The translations under genes and the position numbers were made by a program. Source: JAGQSZ01 sp049647585 (GTDB taxonomy: Bacteria; Actinomycetota; Acidimicrobiia; Acidimicrobiales; Microtrichaceae). Taken from it: a stretch of 64,000 nt of DNA. The notes beneath the pieces are model-generated. The model did no database searches. It was not told where the DNA came from and saw nothing but the letters and a program-made list of their open reading frames with translations. Below are positions 53,276 to 61,409 of the stretch, piece after piece. Position 1 is the stretch's first letter; every line of letters starts with the position of its first letter. The stretch covers positions 124,001-188,000 of the forward strand of contig JBARXY010000026.1 of NCBI GenBank assembly GCA_049647585.1, written 5' to 3'.

Positions 53276-54562
53276 ATGGATGAGCGACCCCGAAGTCTGA
53301 GGGCCATGCTCGCCGAGGCGAAAGATTCCTCGGAGATCATGGTCGACCTGGCCTATGCGGCCGTCTATTTCAACGATCCCGGCATGGCCGACGAGTTGGT
53401 CGAGCTCGAGGAGCGTATGAACGACCTCGTCCAGGACATGCGTGCTGTTTGCATCATGGCCGTGCGACGCCCTGCCGAGGCCGAGGGTATGGCGTCGGTG
53501 CTGCAGATCATCTCGGCCATCGAGGGCATAGCCAACGCGTCGGTCGACGTGACCCGAATCGTGACTCATCGCTTGGGCATCCCCAACGAGCTGATCGGTG
53601 ACCTGTCCAACGCCGAGGAGGTTTCGCACCGTGTCTGGATCCGCGAGGGCTCCCACATGGCGCACCGGCCACTCAAGGATCTTGAGCTGACCGTCCAGTG
53701 CGGCATGCGGGTCGTCGCAATCCGGCGGGATCGTTCCTGGATGATCGAAGAGGTCGAGGGAAACCTGGTGCTCCTGCCCGGTGACGTGTTGTTCCTCCGG
53801 GGTTCACCTGCCGGCATCGTTCGTCTCCACGAACTGGCGGCCGCTCCGACATGGGATCCGCCGCTGGCCGCACCGGCTGGGGCACTGACCGACCTGGATC
53901 GTGCCGTCGACGTTCTGGTCGAGATGAAGAACATCTCCGAAGCAGCCGTCGGCCTTGCCTACTCGGCTCTGGCGCTCCGAGACACAGGGCTTGCTGCCGA
54001 GGTGAGGCACCTGGCTGACCGTCTTGAAGAAATGAAGGATCACCTCCAGCTGTGGGTGCTGCGAGCGGCTAGATCCGACGTCGACCCAGCCCCTCTGCGC
54101 GGCCTGCTGCAGCTGGCTTTTGCCGCGGTGAGCATTGGCGACCAGGCGGCCCAAATGGTGTGGCTGATCACCGACGATCGTGGCTTCCATCCCATTGTGA
54201 AGCTGGCTTTAGGTGAAGCAGACGTCATTGCAGTTCATGTGCCTGTATCGAAGGACTCAGCGGTCGAAGGTCGTTCGCTCGCCGATCTGCAACTCGATAT
54301 CGAGCCCGGCTTCCACGTTCTGGCCATCCGCCGGGACAATCGCTATCTGTACCGCCCGAGGGGCATGGCTGTGCTCCGGGAGAACGACGAGATCATCGCT
54401 TCCGGCCCCCAGGAAGGGCGCGGCAGGCTGGCCGAGCTTTGCGGCTGGAGCTTCGTCGGCGACGAAGACGACCAGACGGGCGAGGTTGAACTCGTTCCCT
54501 TGTCAGCCTCGACCAGGTCTGGCCCCGCCAGCAATGACAGCGTCAGACGGGTAGCCGGCTGA
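53276..54562 (+). CDS. Tandem PhoU-like/RCK_C (TrkA-C) protein, K+ channel regulator
   Basis: A 428-aa soluble protein made of two similar modules, at about residues 1-190 and 205-400. Each starts with a PhoU-like helical region (AEAKDSSEIMVDLAYAAVYF; VEMKNISEAAVGLAYSALAL) and continues with an RCK_C domain (REGSHMAHRPLKDLEL..., VSKDSAVEGRSLADLQL...; both followed by VLAIRRD or VVAIRRD). Such modules bind ligands and gate K+ channels or transporters. In many genomes the two modules are separate genes, so the tandem form may be a fusion. The end of the gene is a low-complexity SGPASNDS tail. No channel gene is adjacent. Confidence 0.87.
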   Translation: MDERPRSLRAMLAEAKDSSEIMVDLAYAAVYFNDPGMADELVELEERMNDLVQDMRAVCIMAVRRPAEAEGMASVLQIISAIEGIANASVDVTRIVTHRLGIPNELIGDLSNAEEVSHRVWIREGSHMAHRPLKDLELTVQCGMRVVAIRRDRSWMIEEVEGNLVLLPGDVLFLRGSPAGIVRLHELAAAPTWDPPLAAPAGALTDLDRAVDVLVEMKNISEAAVGLAYSALALRDTGLAAEVRHLADRLEEMKDHLQLWVLRAARSDVDPAPLRGLLQLAFAAVSIGDQAAQMVWLITDDRGFHPIVKLALGEADVIAVHVPVSKDSAVEGRSLADLQLDIEPGFHVLAIRRDNRYLYRPRGMAVLRENDEIIASGPQEGRGRLAELCGWSFVGDEDDQTGEVELVPLSASTRSGPASNDSVRRVAG

Positions 54563-54629
54563 CTTCAGCGATAACCGGCTTCAGTGACCCAGTGACCTGG
54601 GCATGGTCTGAGTTCGACGCCGGCCGACC

Positions 54630-55754
54630 TCAGCCGGCGTTGTAGCGGTCGCTTTCCATCTGCTGATGGATAGCGATGTTCAGAGGCGGTGGCGGAGGCG
54701 GAGGAGGAACGCTTCCGGCAGGTGGGGTGGCCGGCCGTTGAGGCAGCGGTGCCGCATCGGGAGCCGTGCCCGGTCCGCCGGATCTGTCGGGAGTCCCCGG
54801 GGCCGATGGCGTGCCTGCACCGTTGAACAGTTCTGCTATCCCGGCCAGTGAGCCGTAGACGCCCCCTGTGTCGAGAGGCAGATAGATCTTTGTCGCCTGT
54901 CCGTCGGCAATTCCCTTGAGGGCTTCGAGGTACTTGATTGCGATCAGGTCATTGGTTGGGTTTCCGTCGTGGATCCCCTGATACATGGAACGCGTTGCGT
55001 TGGCCTCGCCAAGTGCGACGGTCTCGGCACGGTAACGCTCGGCGTCAGCCATGGTCTGGAGGGCCTCGGCCTCACCCTGAGCTTCGAGCACCTGGCGCTG
55101 CTTGAGACCCTCGGCAGTGAGGATCGCGGCCTGCTTCTCACCCTCGGCCTTCATGATCGCCGCTTCACGGAACCCGTCGGCGCTGGTGACCTGGGCGCGA
55201 CGACCGCGCTCGGCCTTCATCTGCTCGTGCATTGCGGACATGACATCCGGCGGCGGGTCGATCCGTTGGATCTCGACCCTCGCCACTCGGACACCCCACT
55301 TGTCGGTGGCATCGTCGAGAATCTGGCGAAGATCCAGGTTGAGCTTGTCCCGACTGGTGAGAGCCTCGTCGAGTGACAGGTCACCGATCACGTTTCGGAG
55401 GTTGGTCTGGGCGAGTTTGGTGATGGCCAGAATGAAGTTGGCGATGTTGTAGATCAGACGCTGCGGGTCGGTCGGCTCGTAGTAGACGACCGCATCGACC
55501 GAGACCACCACGTTGTCCGAGGTGATCACTTCCTGGGGTGGGACATCCACGACCTGTTCACGCATGTCGATCAACTGCATGCGCTGGACGAAAGGCACTA
55601 TCAGGTGCAGACCGGAGTCGGTGGTCAGCTTGTACTTGCCGAGCTGCTCGATGAGTCCCTTCTCATATGGGCGCACGATACGGACGCTTGACGCGACAAT
55701 TATCAGCAACAGAACGATGAACGCGATGATCACGATCACGATTGCGGTGGTCAT
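54630..55754 (-). CDS. Stomatin/prohibitin-type SPFH (band 7) membrane protein
   Basis: A 374-aa protein with a single N-terminal membrane segment (IVIVIIAFIVLLLIIVASS) followed by the SPFH domain (VRPYEKGLIEQLGKYK ... IGDLSLDEALTSRD, with the YYEPTDPQRLIYNI region). The C-terminal third is a coiled coil followed by a Pro-rich tail (PPPPPPPP). ATG 55754 follows GGAGG and overlaps the NfeD-like gene stop, so the two are coupled, the standard nfeD-stomatin arrangement. It likely forms membrane microdomain scaffolds or assists proteases. Confidence 0.93.
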   Translation of the reverse strand: MTTAIVIVIIAFIVLLLIIVASSVRIVRPYEKGLIEQLGKYKLTTDSGLHLIVPFVQRMQLIDMREQVVDVPPQEVITSDNVVVSVDAVVYYEPTDPQRLIYNIANFILAITKLAQTNLRNVIGDLSLDEALTSRDKLNLDLRQILDDATDKWGVRVARVEIQRIDPPPDVMSAMHEQMKAERGRRAQVTSADGFREAAIMKAEGEKQAAILTAEGLKQRQVLEAQGEAEALQTMADAERYRAETVALGEANATRSMYQGIHDGNPTNDLIAIKYLEALKGIADGQATKIYLPLDTGGVYGSLAGIAELFNGAGTPSAPGTPDRSGGPGTAPDAAPLPQRPATPPAGSVPPPPPPPPLNIAIHQQMESDRYNAG

Positions 55755-56227
55755 TGGTCTGGTCCTCCGTGTGAACCGATTTGCCCACTGTTGATGGTTT
55801 CGACGAGTACCCGTGTGCCGCGCACGTCCACGACCTTGATCTTCAGACCCACTGGCATGTTCGAGCCGTCGGCTGACTCGGCGCGCCATTCCTCGCGGTC
55901 GATCCGGACCATGCCGGTATCGCCGGTGTGGATGTCCTCCAACACGACACCTTCTGTGCCGATGAGACGTCGCGAACCGATGCCATCGTTGGGTTCTCCA
56001 CGGTTGAGACGGCGCGAGATGGGGCGCAGAGCTAGGAAAAACAGTGCCGAGGCGACCAGGAAGATTACGAGTTGTGTGAGCGGGGCGGCACCGAAGAAGC
56101 CGGCTATGGCGGCGATGAACGCACCCAGGCCAAACGGCAGAAGGACCAGTCCGGGCGCGATCAGCTCAAGTGCGCTGAGGACGACGCCTGCGACGACGAA
56201 TATTGCGGCGAGAGTTTCGGGCTCCAC
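55751..56227 (-). CDS. NfeD-like membrane protein
   Basis: A 158-aa protein with three to four N-terminal hydrophobic segments (IFVVAGVVLSALELIAPGLVLLP, FIAAIAGFFGA, LVIFLVASALFFLALRPI) and a C-terminal OB-fold-like domain (LIGTEGVVLEDIHTGDTGMVRIDREEWRAES), the diagnostic short NfeD1b type. It works with the stomatin-like protein encoded in overlap. GTG 56227 is the start. It is divergent from the Mca-type gene. Confidence 0.9.
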   Translation of the reverse strand: MEPETLAAIFVVAGVVLSALELIAPGLVLLPFGLGAFIAAIAGFFGAAPLTQLVIFLVASALFFLALRPISRRLNRGEPNDGIGSRRLIGTEGVVLEDIHTGDTGMVRIDREEWRAESADGSNMPVGLKIKVVDVRGTRVLVETINSGQIGSHGGPDQ

Positions 56228-56309
56228 GCCCTGCAGGCTACAGACAGAATCGAAGTGTCCGGCCGATGGCGGGTGATTGCAGGGAGTTTGTGGCCACTAG
56301 CCTTGTGGC

Positions 56310-57194
56310 ATGAGTTCCACGCCTCCGCTTCGCCTGCTGACCGTGCATGCGCATCCCGACGACGAATCGTCGAAAGGGGCGGCAACTATCGCCCGCTACC
56401 TGGCCGAAGGAATCCCCTCCACCTTGGTGTGCTGCACCGGAGGCGAAGCGGGTGACATCCTGAATCCGGCGATGGACCTGCCTGAGGTGCGCGCCGACCT
56501 ACCCGGGGTCCGCAGGAAGGAACTCGCCGCCGCCACCGCAGCGATCGGCTACGAAACCGTCGAGATGCTCGGCTACCGGGATTCCGGAATGCCCGACTCG
56601 TTGGACAACGCCAACCCCGAGAATTTCTGGAACGCGGACCTGGACGAGTCGGTGGGACGACTGGTCGCGATTATCCGTCGGGATCGACCACAGGTGATCA
56701 TCACCTACAGCGATGACCAGCAGCACTACGCACATCCTGACCATCTCAAGGTCCATGACATAACGATTCCGGCCTTCGACCGGGCCGGGGATCCCGATTG
56801 GTATCCGGATCTGGGCGAACCATGGCAGCCGCTCAAGCTCTACTACGTCGAATGGTCGATCGCCCGGGTGCGTGCAATGCACGAGAAGTTCCTCGAACTG
56901 GGCCTCAAGTCACCCTTCGAGGGCAAGTGGATGGAACGGATCGACGCAGCCGGAACGGTCGACAACGTGACGACTCGGGTGCCCATTCGTGACTTCTACG
57001 AGGTTCGGGAGACCGCTCTGCGCGCACATGCGACCCAGGTCGACCCGACTGAAAGCTTCTGGTTCGGACTCCCGACCGAGGTGGCACGGGATGTCCATCC
57101 ATTCGATGACTACGTGCTGGCCCGATCCCTGGTGGAGAGCGATATCCCCGAGGACGACCTGTTCGCCGGGGTGCCGGGGCGGATTCGTCCCTGA
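56310..57194 (+). CDS. mca: Mycothiol S-conjugate amidase-like PIG-L enzyme
   Basis: A 294-aa PIG-L-family zinc amidase. The metal site AHPDDES at residues 14-20 and HPDH near residue 143 are intact. The CCTGGEAGDILNP segment, the YSDDQQHYAHPDH stretch and the C-terminal region match the Mca/MshB group of mycothiol enzymes more closely than the generic PIG-L at 23769. Mca cleaves mycothiol conjugates during detoxification; a GlcNAc-Ins deacetylase (MshB) function cannot be excluded. The downstream acetyltransferase gene lies 18 bp away on the same strand. Confidence 0.87.
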   Translation: MSSTPPLRLLTVHAHPDDESSKGAATIARYLAEGIPSTLVCCTGGEAGDILNPAMDLPEVRADLPGVRRKELAAATAAIGYETVEMLGYRDSGMPDSLDNANPENFWNADLDESVGRLVAIIRRDRPQVIITYSDDQQHYAHPDHLKVHDITIPAFDRAGDPDWYPDLGEPWQPLKLYYVEWSIARVRAMHEKFLELGLKSPFEGKWMERIDAAGTVDNVTTRVPIRDFYEVRETALRAHATQVDPTESFWFGLPTEVARDVHPFDDYVLARSLVESDIPEDDLFAGVPGRIRP

Positions 57195-57212
57195 GATTGG
57201 CCGAGGCCAGAC

Positions 57213-58217
57213 ATGTCCAAGCCGGCGGGTCGCGCCCGCGCTCTAAAACTGTCGGTCCCGGGCGCGTCGGCGCCTGGAACGCGGGCCACCAGGTCAGTCG
57301 GGGAACTCGGATCGGAGCTGGCAGCGATTGCTTGCGAAGCCTTCGAAGGCGAGCACCTGCTACCTGAAGATATCGAGGCCCTTCGTCGCTCGGAACCTGC
57401 GGAAGCTGGCACACCCGGAGCCTCAGGAGTATCTGCGTCGTCCGGCGGAGCTTCGGATGCAGTTCAGAGCAGCGTCCTGACCGATGTGTTCACCACCGCT
57501 GATCGCCTAGCGATGGCGGTCGCCAGGGTGGACCATTCGGGCGATGCGCCGATTGCGCATCTGGACGTTCTGGCGACCGATCTGGGCCACAGGAGGCGCG
57601 GTCTGGCCCGCTCTGTACTTACAGCAGCCGAGGACTGGGCCAGGGACCAAGGAGCGGAATGGATCGAGGCCGGTGACCACCTGCCCAACGGACTCTTCGG
57701 CGGTATCGATGTGCGCTGGACCGCAGCCATGTGTCTGTTCGAATCCAGGGGCTATGAACGTGTCGCAGTCAAGGTGGACCTGGGTTGCCCGACGATCAGC
57801 GCGTCACCGGCGCGCCTCGGCGCAGGTATGCGGGCGGTCCGGGTGGCGAGCGACGATCAAGTCGAAACCCTTGACCGGTTCGTCGCCGAGATCGCACCGA
57901 GGCACTCCGCCACCTTCGCCAAGGCTGCGGAGTGGGGCACCGCAGTCATGGCGATCGACGGTGACTCAGGTCGGATCTATGGCGCAGCCGCCCACTCGTT
58001 GCAGCGGCTCGGGGTCATTGGACCGGTCGTCATCGGCCCTGGTGCAGAGGAGCGCATCGTAATCGGTGTGATGTTCAGAACGTTGCTTGGTGACCTTGCG
58101 ACCGCCGGGTTGAAATCCGCCGAGGTGGTGGGTGCCTCGACGATGACCCCCTATGTCGAGGCGGTCGGTGCGAAGGTCGTCAGGGTGTCTCTGGTTCTGC
58201 GAAGAAGACTGCAGTAG
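57213..58217 (+). CDS. Two-domain GNAT-type N-acetyltransferase
   Basis: A 334-aa protein with one clear GNAT domain (residues about 95-200: VARVDHSG, AHLDVLATDLGHRRRGLARSVLTAAEDWA with the acetyl-CoA motif RRRGLARS), followed by a second GNAT-like half (IYGAAAHSLQRLGVIGPVVIGP). The N-terminal 80 residues hold a Gly/Ser/Ala-rich segment. Double GNAT proteins include mycothiol synthase MshD, but the MshD-specific landmarks are not clear here, so I call it only a GNAT. It directly follows the Mca-like gene, fitting a possible role in mycothiol-linked metabolism. Confidence 0.8.
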   Translation: MSKPAGRARALKLSVPGASAPGTRATRSVGELGSELAAIACEAFEGEHLLPEDIEALRRSEPAEAGTPGASGVSASSGGASDAVQSSVLTDVFTTADRLAMAVARVDHSGDAPIAHLDVLATDLGHRRRGLARSVLTAAEDWARDQGAEWIEAGDHLPNGLFGGIDVRWTAAMCLFESRGYERVAVKVDLGCPTISASPARLGAGMRAVRVASDDQVETLDRFVAEIAPRHSATFAKAAEWGTAVMAIDGDSGRIYGAAAHSLQRLGVIGPVVIGPGAEERIVIGVMFRTLLGDLATAGLKSAEVVGASTMTPYVEAVGAKVVRVSLVLRRRLQ

Positions 58218-58230
58218 GCGGGGGACTACC

Positions 58231-59088
58231 TTGGGGGACGTGAGCACTCTCGCTGAACAGCTCGGATACGGCGCCGAGGACAGACTTCTGATCATCAATT
58301 GTGATGGACTTGGACTGTGTCATTCCTCGAATGAAGGTGTCTTCCAGTCGCTGAGAGCCGGAATTGCCACCTCGGCATCCTTGATGGTGCCGTGCCCTTG
58401 GGCCCGGGGTGCTGCCGCCCGATATGAGTCGAGTGACGACATTGGCGTGCATCTGACTCTGACGTCGGAATTCGAGCACTATCGGTGGGGACCCATCACC
58501 CATGCACCGTCGCTCCTGGGTGGGGCAGGCGGCTTTCCCCGCACCGTCGCGGATGTTTGGGACCACGCGGACGTCGGCGAGGTCCACCGTGAACTGCGGG
58601 CCCAGGTCGAACGGGCGATCGAATGGGGCATCGACGTGACCCACCTCGATTCGCACATGCAGACCCTGCCGTTGCGGCCTGAGTTCTTCGACGTCTTTCT
58701 GGACCTTGCGGTCGAGTTCGATCTGCCGATCCGACTGCCGGCGGCGCAGTTCCAGGAGGATGCCGGCTTTCCGTTCCGGGAGCGGGCGGCCGAAGAGGGG
58801 ATCGTCTCACCCGATCAGATAATGAGCCATTCCGGAATCGGCGGGCCGCAGGCCCTGATGTCGGTTGTATCCAAACTTCCCGCCGGGGTGACCGAGATAT
58901 ACCTGAATCCTGCGGTCGACTCACCGGAGTCTCGGGCACTAACGCCCAATGCACTGGGATTGGCGGAGGACCTGGCTCTGCTCACCGACAGCGAAACGGT
59001 CGGGTCCTCACTCAAACGCATGGGTGTGAGCCTGATCGGGTGGGATGCCCTTCGCCGGGTTCAGCGGTCCGTGGCTGTCGATCGCTGA
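58231..59088 (+). CDS. ChbG/HpnK (YdjC)-family deacetylase
   Basis: A 285-aa protein of the YdjC/ChbG metal deacetylase family. The N-terminal motif LLIINCDGLGLCHSSNEGV holds the metal-binding Asp, and HLTLTSE and HLDSHMQTLPLRPEFFD hold the His ligands. These enzymes deacetylate chitin oligosaccharides or hopanoid glycans. TTG 58231 has GGGGGA 5 nt upstream; GTG 58240 is the alternative, three codons later. It follows the GNAT gene closely and may belong to the Mca-GNAT operon. Confidence 0.85.
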   Translation: MGDVSTLAEQLGYGAEDRLLIINCDGLGLCHSSNEGVFQSLRAGIATSASLMVPCPWARGAAARYESSDDIGVHLTLTSEFEHYRWGPITHAPSLLGGAGGFPRTVADVWDHADVGEVHRELRAQVERAIEWGIDVTHLDSHMQTLPLRPEFFDVFLDLAVEFDLPIRLPAAQFQEDAGFPFRERAAEEGIVSPDQIMSHSGIGGPQALMSVVSKLPAGVTEIYLNPAVDSPESRALTPNALGLAEDLALLTDSETVGSSLKRMGVSLIGWDALRRVQRSVAVDR

Positions 59089-59097
59089 CAAGTACGA

Positions 59098-59646
59098 CTA
59101 CTCCTCGAACGGCTTGTCGCATGCCGACCAGAGGCCGATCCCGTTCTGTCGGGCGATGCCCGCCGCCTTGCTGAACTGTTCTTCGTGTGAAACGTTCGGT
59201 GGGAACCTGTACTGATTGGCGTATCCGCTGGTGACCATCTCGAGGTTGACGAACAACCCGTCGCTAGCTCTGTACACATAGGCCAGCAGGCGTTCATAGC
59301 GGTCGCGGGCTTCCACGTCCCGTTTGAGCTGCACCTTGGTTCCGACCTTGAGCACTTCGGCCATGTGAGCAGACGCTTCTTTGCCGTAACACATGACCGG
59401 ACGGCTCGGATCGACGCTCTCGGGCGTGTTGATCCCGATCAGTCGAACACGTTCTTCCTCTCCTTCGGACCTGACGACGATCGTGTCACCATCGACAACC
59501 CGAACAACGGTGGCGTTGGGCTCGAGCGCGTAGCTGCCATCGTCAGCGGTCGAGGTTGAACAAGAAGTCAGGCCAATCGCAAAAGCCAGCGAGGCAACTA
59601 CCACCCCGATTATCTGAACGCCAACATTGCCTCGCGGAGTGGCCAC
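59098..59646 (-). CDS. Thermonuclease-like (SNase) lipoprotein
   Basis: A 182-aa secreted nuclease. The lipobox ends GLTSC in a signal that begins VGVQIIGVVVASLAFAI. The mature domain shows the SNase pattern: VVRVVDGDTIVV, the catalytic Arg/Glu region RLIGINTPE, and the second Arg in RDRYERLLAYVY. It would be attached to the outer face of the membrane and cut DNA or RNA. GTG 59646 is the likely start; longer frames run into the thiolase gene without support. It is downstream of the thiolase gene on the same strand. Confidence 0.85.
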   Translation of the reverse strand: MATPRGNVGVQIIGVVVASLAFAIGLTSCSTSTADDGSYALEPNATVVRVVDGDTIVVRSEGEEERVRLIGINTPESVDPSRPVMCYGKEASAHMAEVLKVGTKVQLKRDVEARDRYERLLAYVYRASDGLFVNLEMVTSGYANQYRFPPNVSHEEQFSKAAGIARQNGIGLWSACDKPFEE

Positions 59647-59698
59647 CCCGGTTCTGGCAGCGCTGGTGCAACCCTGTGCGCGGTGACTTGCCGGTGGT

Positions 59699-60877
59699 TC
59701 AGACCCTCTGGAGGATGGTGCCAGTGCCAAGCCCGCCACCGCAGCACATGCTGACGAGGGCGTTGGTTCCATCGGTCTGCTCCAACTCATAAAGGGCCTT
59801 GGTCAGTAGGAAAGCACCCGTGGCACCAAGGGGATGGCCGAGCGCGATGGCTCCGCCATTGGGATTGGTCCGATCCATGTCCGCGCCCAGTTCTCGCGAC
59901 CAGGCCAGAACGACTGATGCAAAGGCCTCGTTGATCTCGAACACGTCGATATCGCACATGGCCATGCCCGTCCTTGCGAGCAGACGCTTGGTGGCGTCGA
60001 TCGGGCCGGTGAGCATCAGGACCGGATCCACTCCCACCAAGCAGGTGTCAACGACCCGCGCTCGGGGCGTGAGGCCGAGTTCCGATGCTTTCTCGGCGGA
60101 CATGATCAGAACCGCCACAGCGCCGTCGGAGATCTGTGAGGCATTTCCAGCCGTGTGCACGCCATCTTCGCGACCGACGGGCTTCAGCGAAGCGAGCTTC
60201 TCCAGGGTCGTTGCACGAAGACCCTCGTCGCGGCTGACCGTCACGGTCTGATCGGTGGGGTTGCCCTCGGCGTCGCGAGCGGGTGCTTCAACGGGGGACA
60301 CCTGGGAGTCGAACCTTCCCGCGTCCCACGCAGCGGCAGCACGCTGCTGTGAAAGAAGGCCGAATGCGTCGGTGTCGGCGCGGGTCACACCCCATTTGTC
60401 GGCGATGCGCTCGGCGCCTTCGAACTGTGATGTGAACTCGATCTGATCGAAGTAGGACGACGGAATCGGAACGCCGAGCCCGAGCTTCTTGGAACTGTTC
60501 GATCCGATGGGAATCCGGCTCATCGACTCGACACCGCAGGCAATGGCAATGTCCACAACGCCCGACGCGACCAGTGCCGTGGCGATGTTGGTGGCTTGCT
60601 GGGACGACCCACACTGGGTGTCCACAGTGGTTGCTGCGGTGCTGATGGGTAGACCTGCGCTCAGCCAAGCCGTCCTGGTGATGTTGTAGGACTGCTCGCC
60701 AACCTGGCTCACACATCCGCCTACGACCTGTTCGACGCTGTTCGGGTCGATGCCCGACTTGTTGATGAGGGCCATCAATGCGTGTTTGAGGAGGTCAGCC
60801 GGGTGCACGGTGGACAGTGCGCCGTTGCGCTTGCCGATGGGAGTTCTGATGGCGTCAATGACTACAACTTCGGACAT
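59699..60877 (-). CDS. Acetyl-CoA C-acyltransferase (thiolase)
   Basis: A 392-aa thiolase. The nucleophilic Cys89 is in DTQCGSSQQA, the substrate-orienting NEAF and GHPLG motifs are present, and the second active-site Cys is in MCCGGGLG. It would cleave or form 3-ketoacyl-CoA; such FadA-like enzymes work with the enoyl-CoA hydratase family found at 42933. ATG 60877. The next minus-strand gene downstream is the thermonuclease. Confidence 0.95.
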   Translation of the reverse strand: MSEVVVIDAIRTPIGKRNGALSTVHPADLLKHALMALINKSGIDPNSVEQVVGGCVSQVGEQSYNITRTAWLSAGLPISTAATTVDTQCGSSQQATNIATALVASGVVDIAIACGVESMSRIPIGSNSSKKLGLGVPIPSSYFDQIEFTSQFEGAERIADKWGVTRADTDAFGLLSQQRAAAAWDAGRFDSQVSPVEAPARDAEGNPTDQTVTVSRDEGLRATTLEKLASLKPVGREDGVHTAGNASQISDGAVAVLIMSAEKASELGLTPRARVVDTCLVGVDPVLMLTGPIDATKRLLARTGMAMCDIDVFEINEAFASVVLAWSRELGADMDRTNPNGGAIALGHPLGATGAFLLTKALYELEQTDGTNALVSMCCGGGLGTGTILQRV

Positions 60878-60936
60878 ATTTCCATCCTATGCCTCGATCC
60901 CTGCCGGAAATCGAGCGGGGGATAGCGAGACTCGGC

Positions 60937-61266
60937 TCAGGCGGCGCTCTGGTGGCTGGTGGACTCGGCCGTGTCGGCAAGTGCCGATTCGACGTCATCG
61001 GTCACCAATCCGCTTCCGGGGGTGAGTGTCAGCGCGGCACGACGGGCAGTGCGGGCCCGGTCAGCGAGCTCGTTGTCGCGACGGGCGATCCGCTGGGCCT
61101 CACGCTCGGCGACCCGTCGATCTGCCTCGTCGAGAGCTGCGAGGGCTTCACGGACGCCGATGCGACCGAGCTCTCGGGTCCGCTCGTCCAGGCGCCGGTA
61201 CGGCTGGCTGGGTGCAGGCCGACCCTTGGTGTTCTGGGTATCCATCAATTTCAGCTGCGTGGTCAT
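60937..61266 (-). CDS. Small Arg/Ala-rich unknown protein
   Basis: A 109-aa protein starting at ATG 61266 behind a GGAG site. It is very rich in Arg, Ala and Glu (RELGRIGVREALAALDEADRRVAEREAQRIARRD), predicting a long amphipathic helix or coiled coil, then a Thr/Ser tail. No signal peptide and no family recognised. It lies upstream of the thiolase gene by 59 bp and could be a nucleoid- or nucleic-acid-associated protein, but that is a guess from charge. Confidence 0.55.
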   Translation of the reverse strand: MTTQLKLMDTQNTKGRPAPSQPYRRLDERTRELGRIGVREALAALDEADRRVAEREAQRIARRDNELADRARTARRAALTLTPGSGLVTDDVESALADTAESTSHQSAA

Positions 61267-61409
61267 GGCTCCAGTATGCGAACCGGGTGTGACAGTGAAA
61301 CAACGGGTTCTACTACCCCCTGTGACCCCTCTTCTGAAGCGTCCATGTCAGAGCCAGGCGCACCTATTTCACCAGTTCCGTCGCGGTTCCGTGATGGTTC
61401 CGTCGCAGC

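Noticed and set aside
57213..58217. Assignment of the GNAT gene as mycothiol synthase MshD
   Set aside because: Both halves are GNAT-like but the MshD-specific features could not be confirmed by eye.
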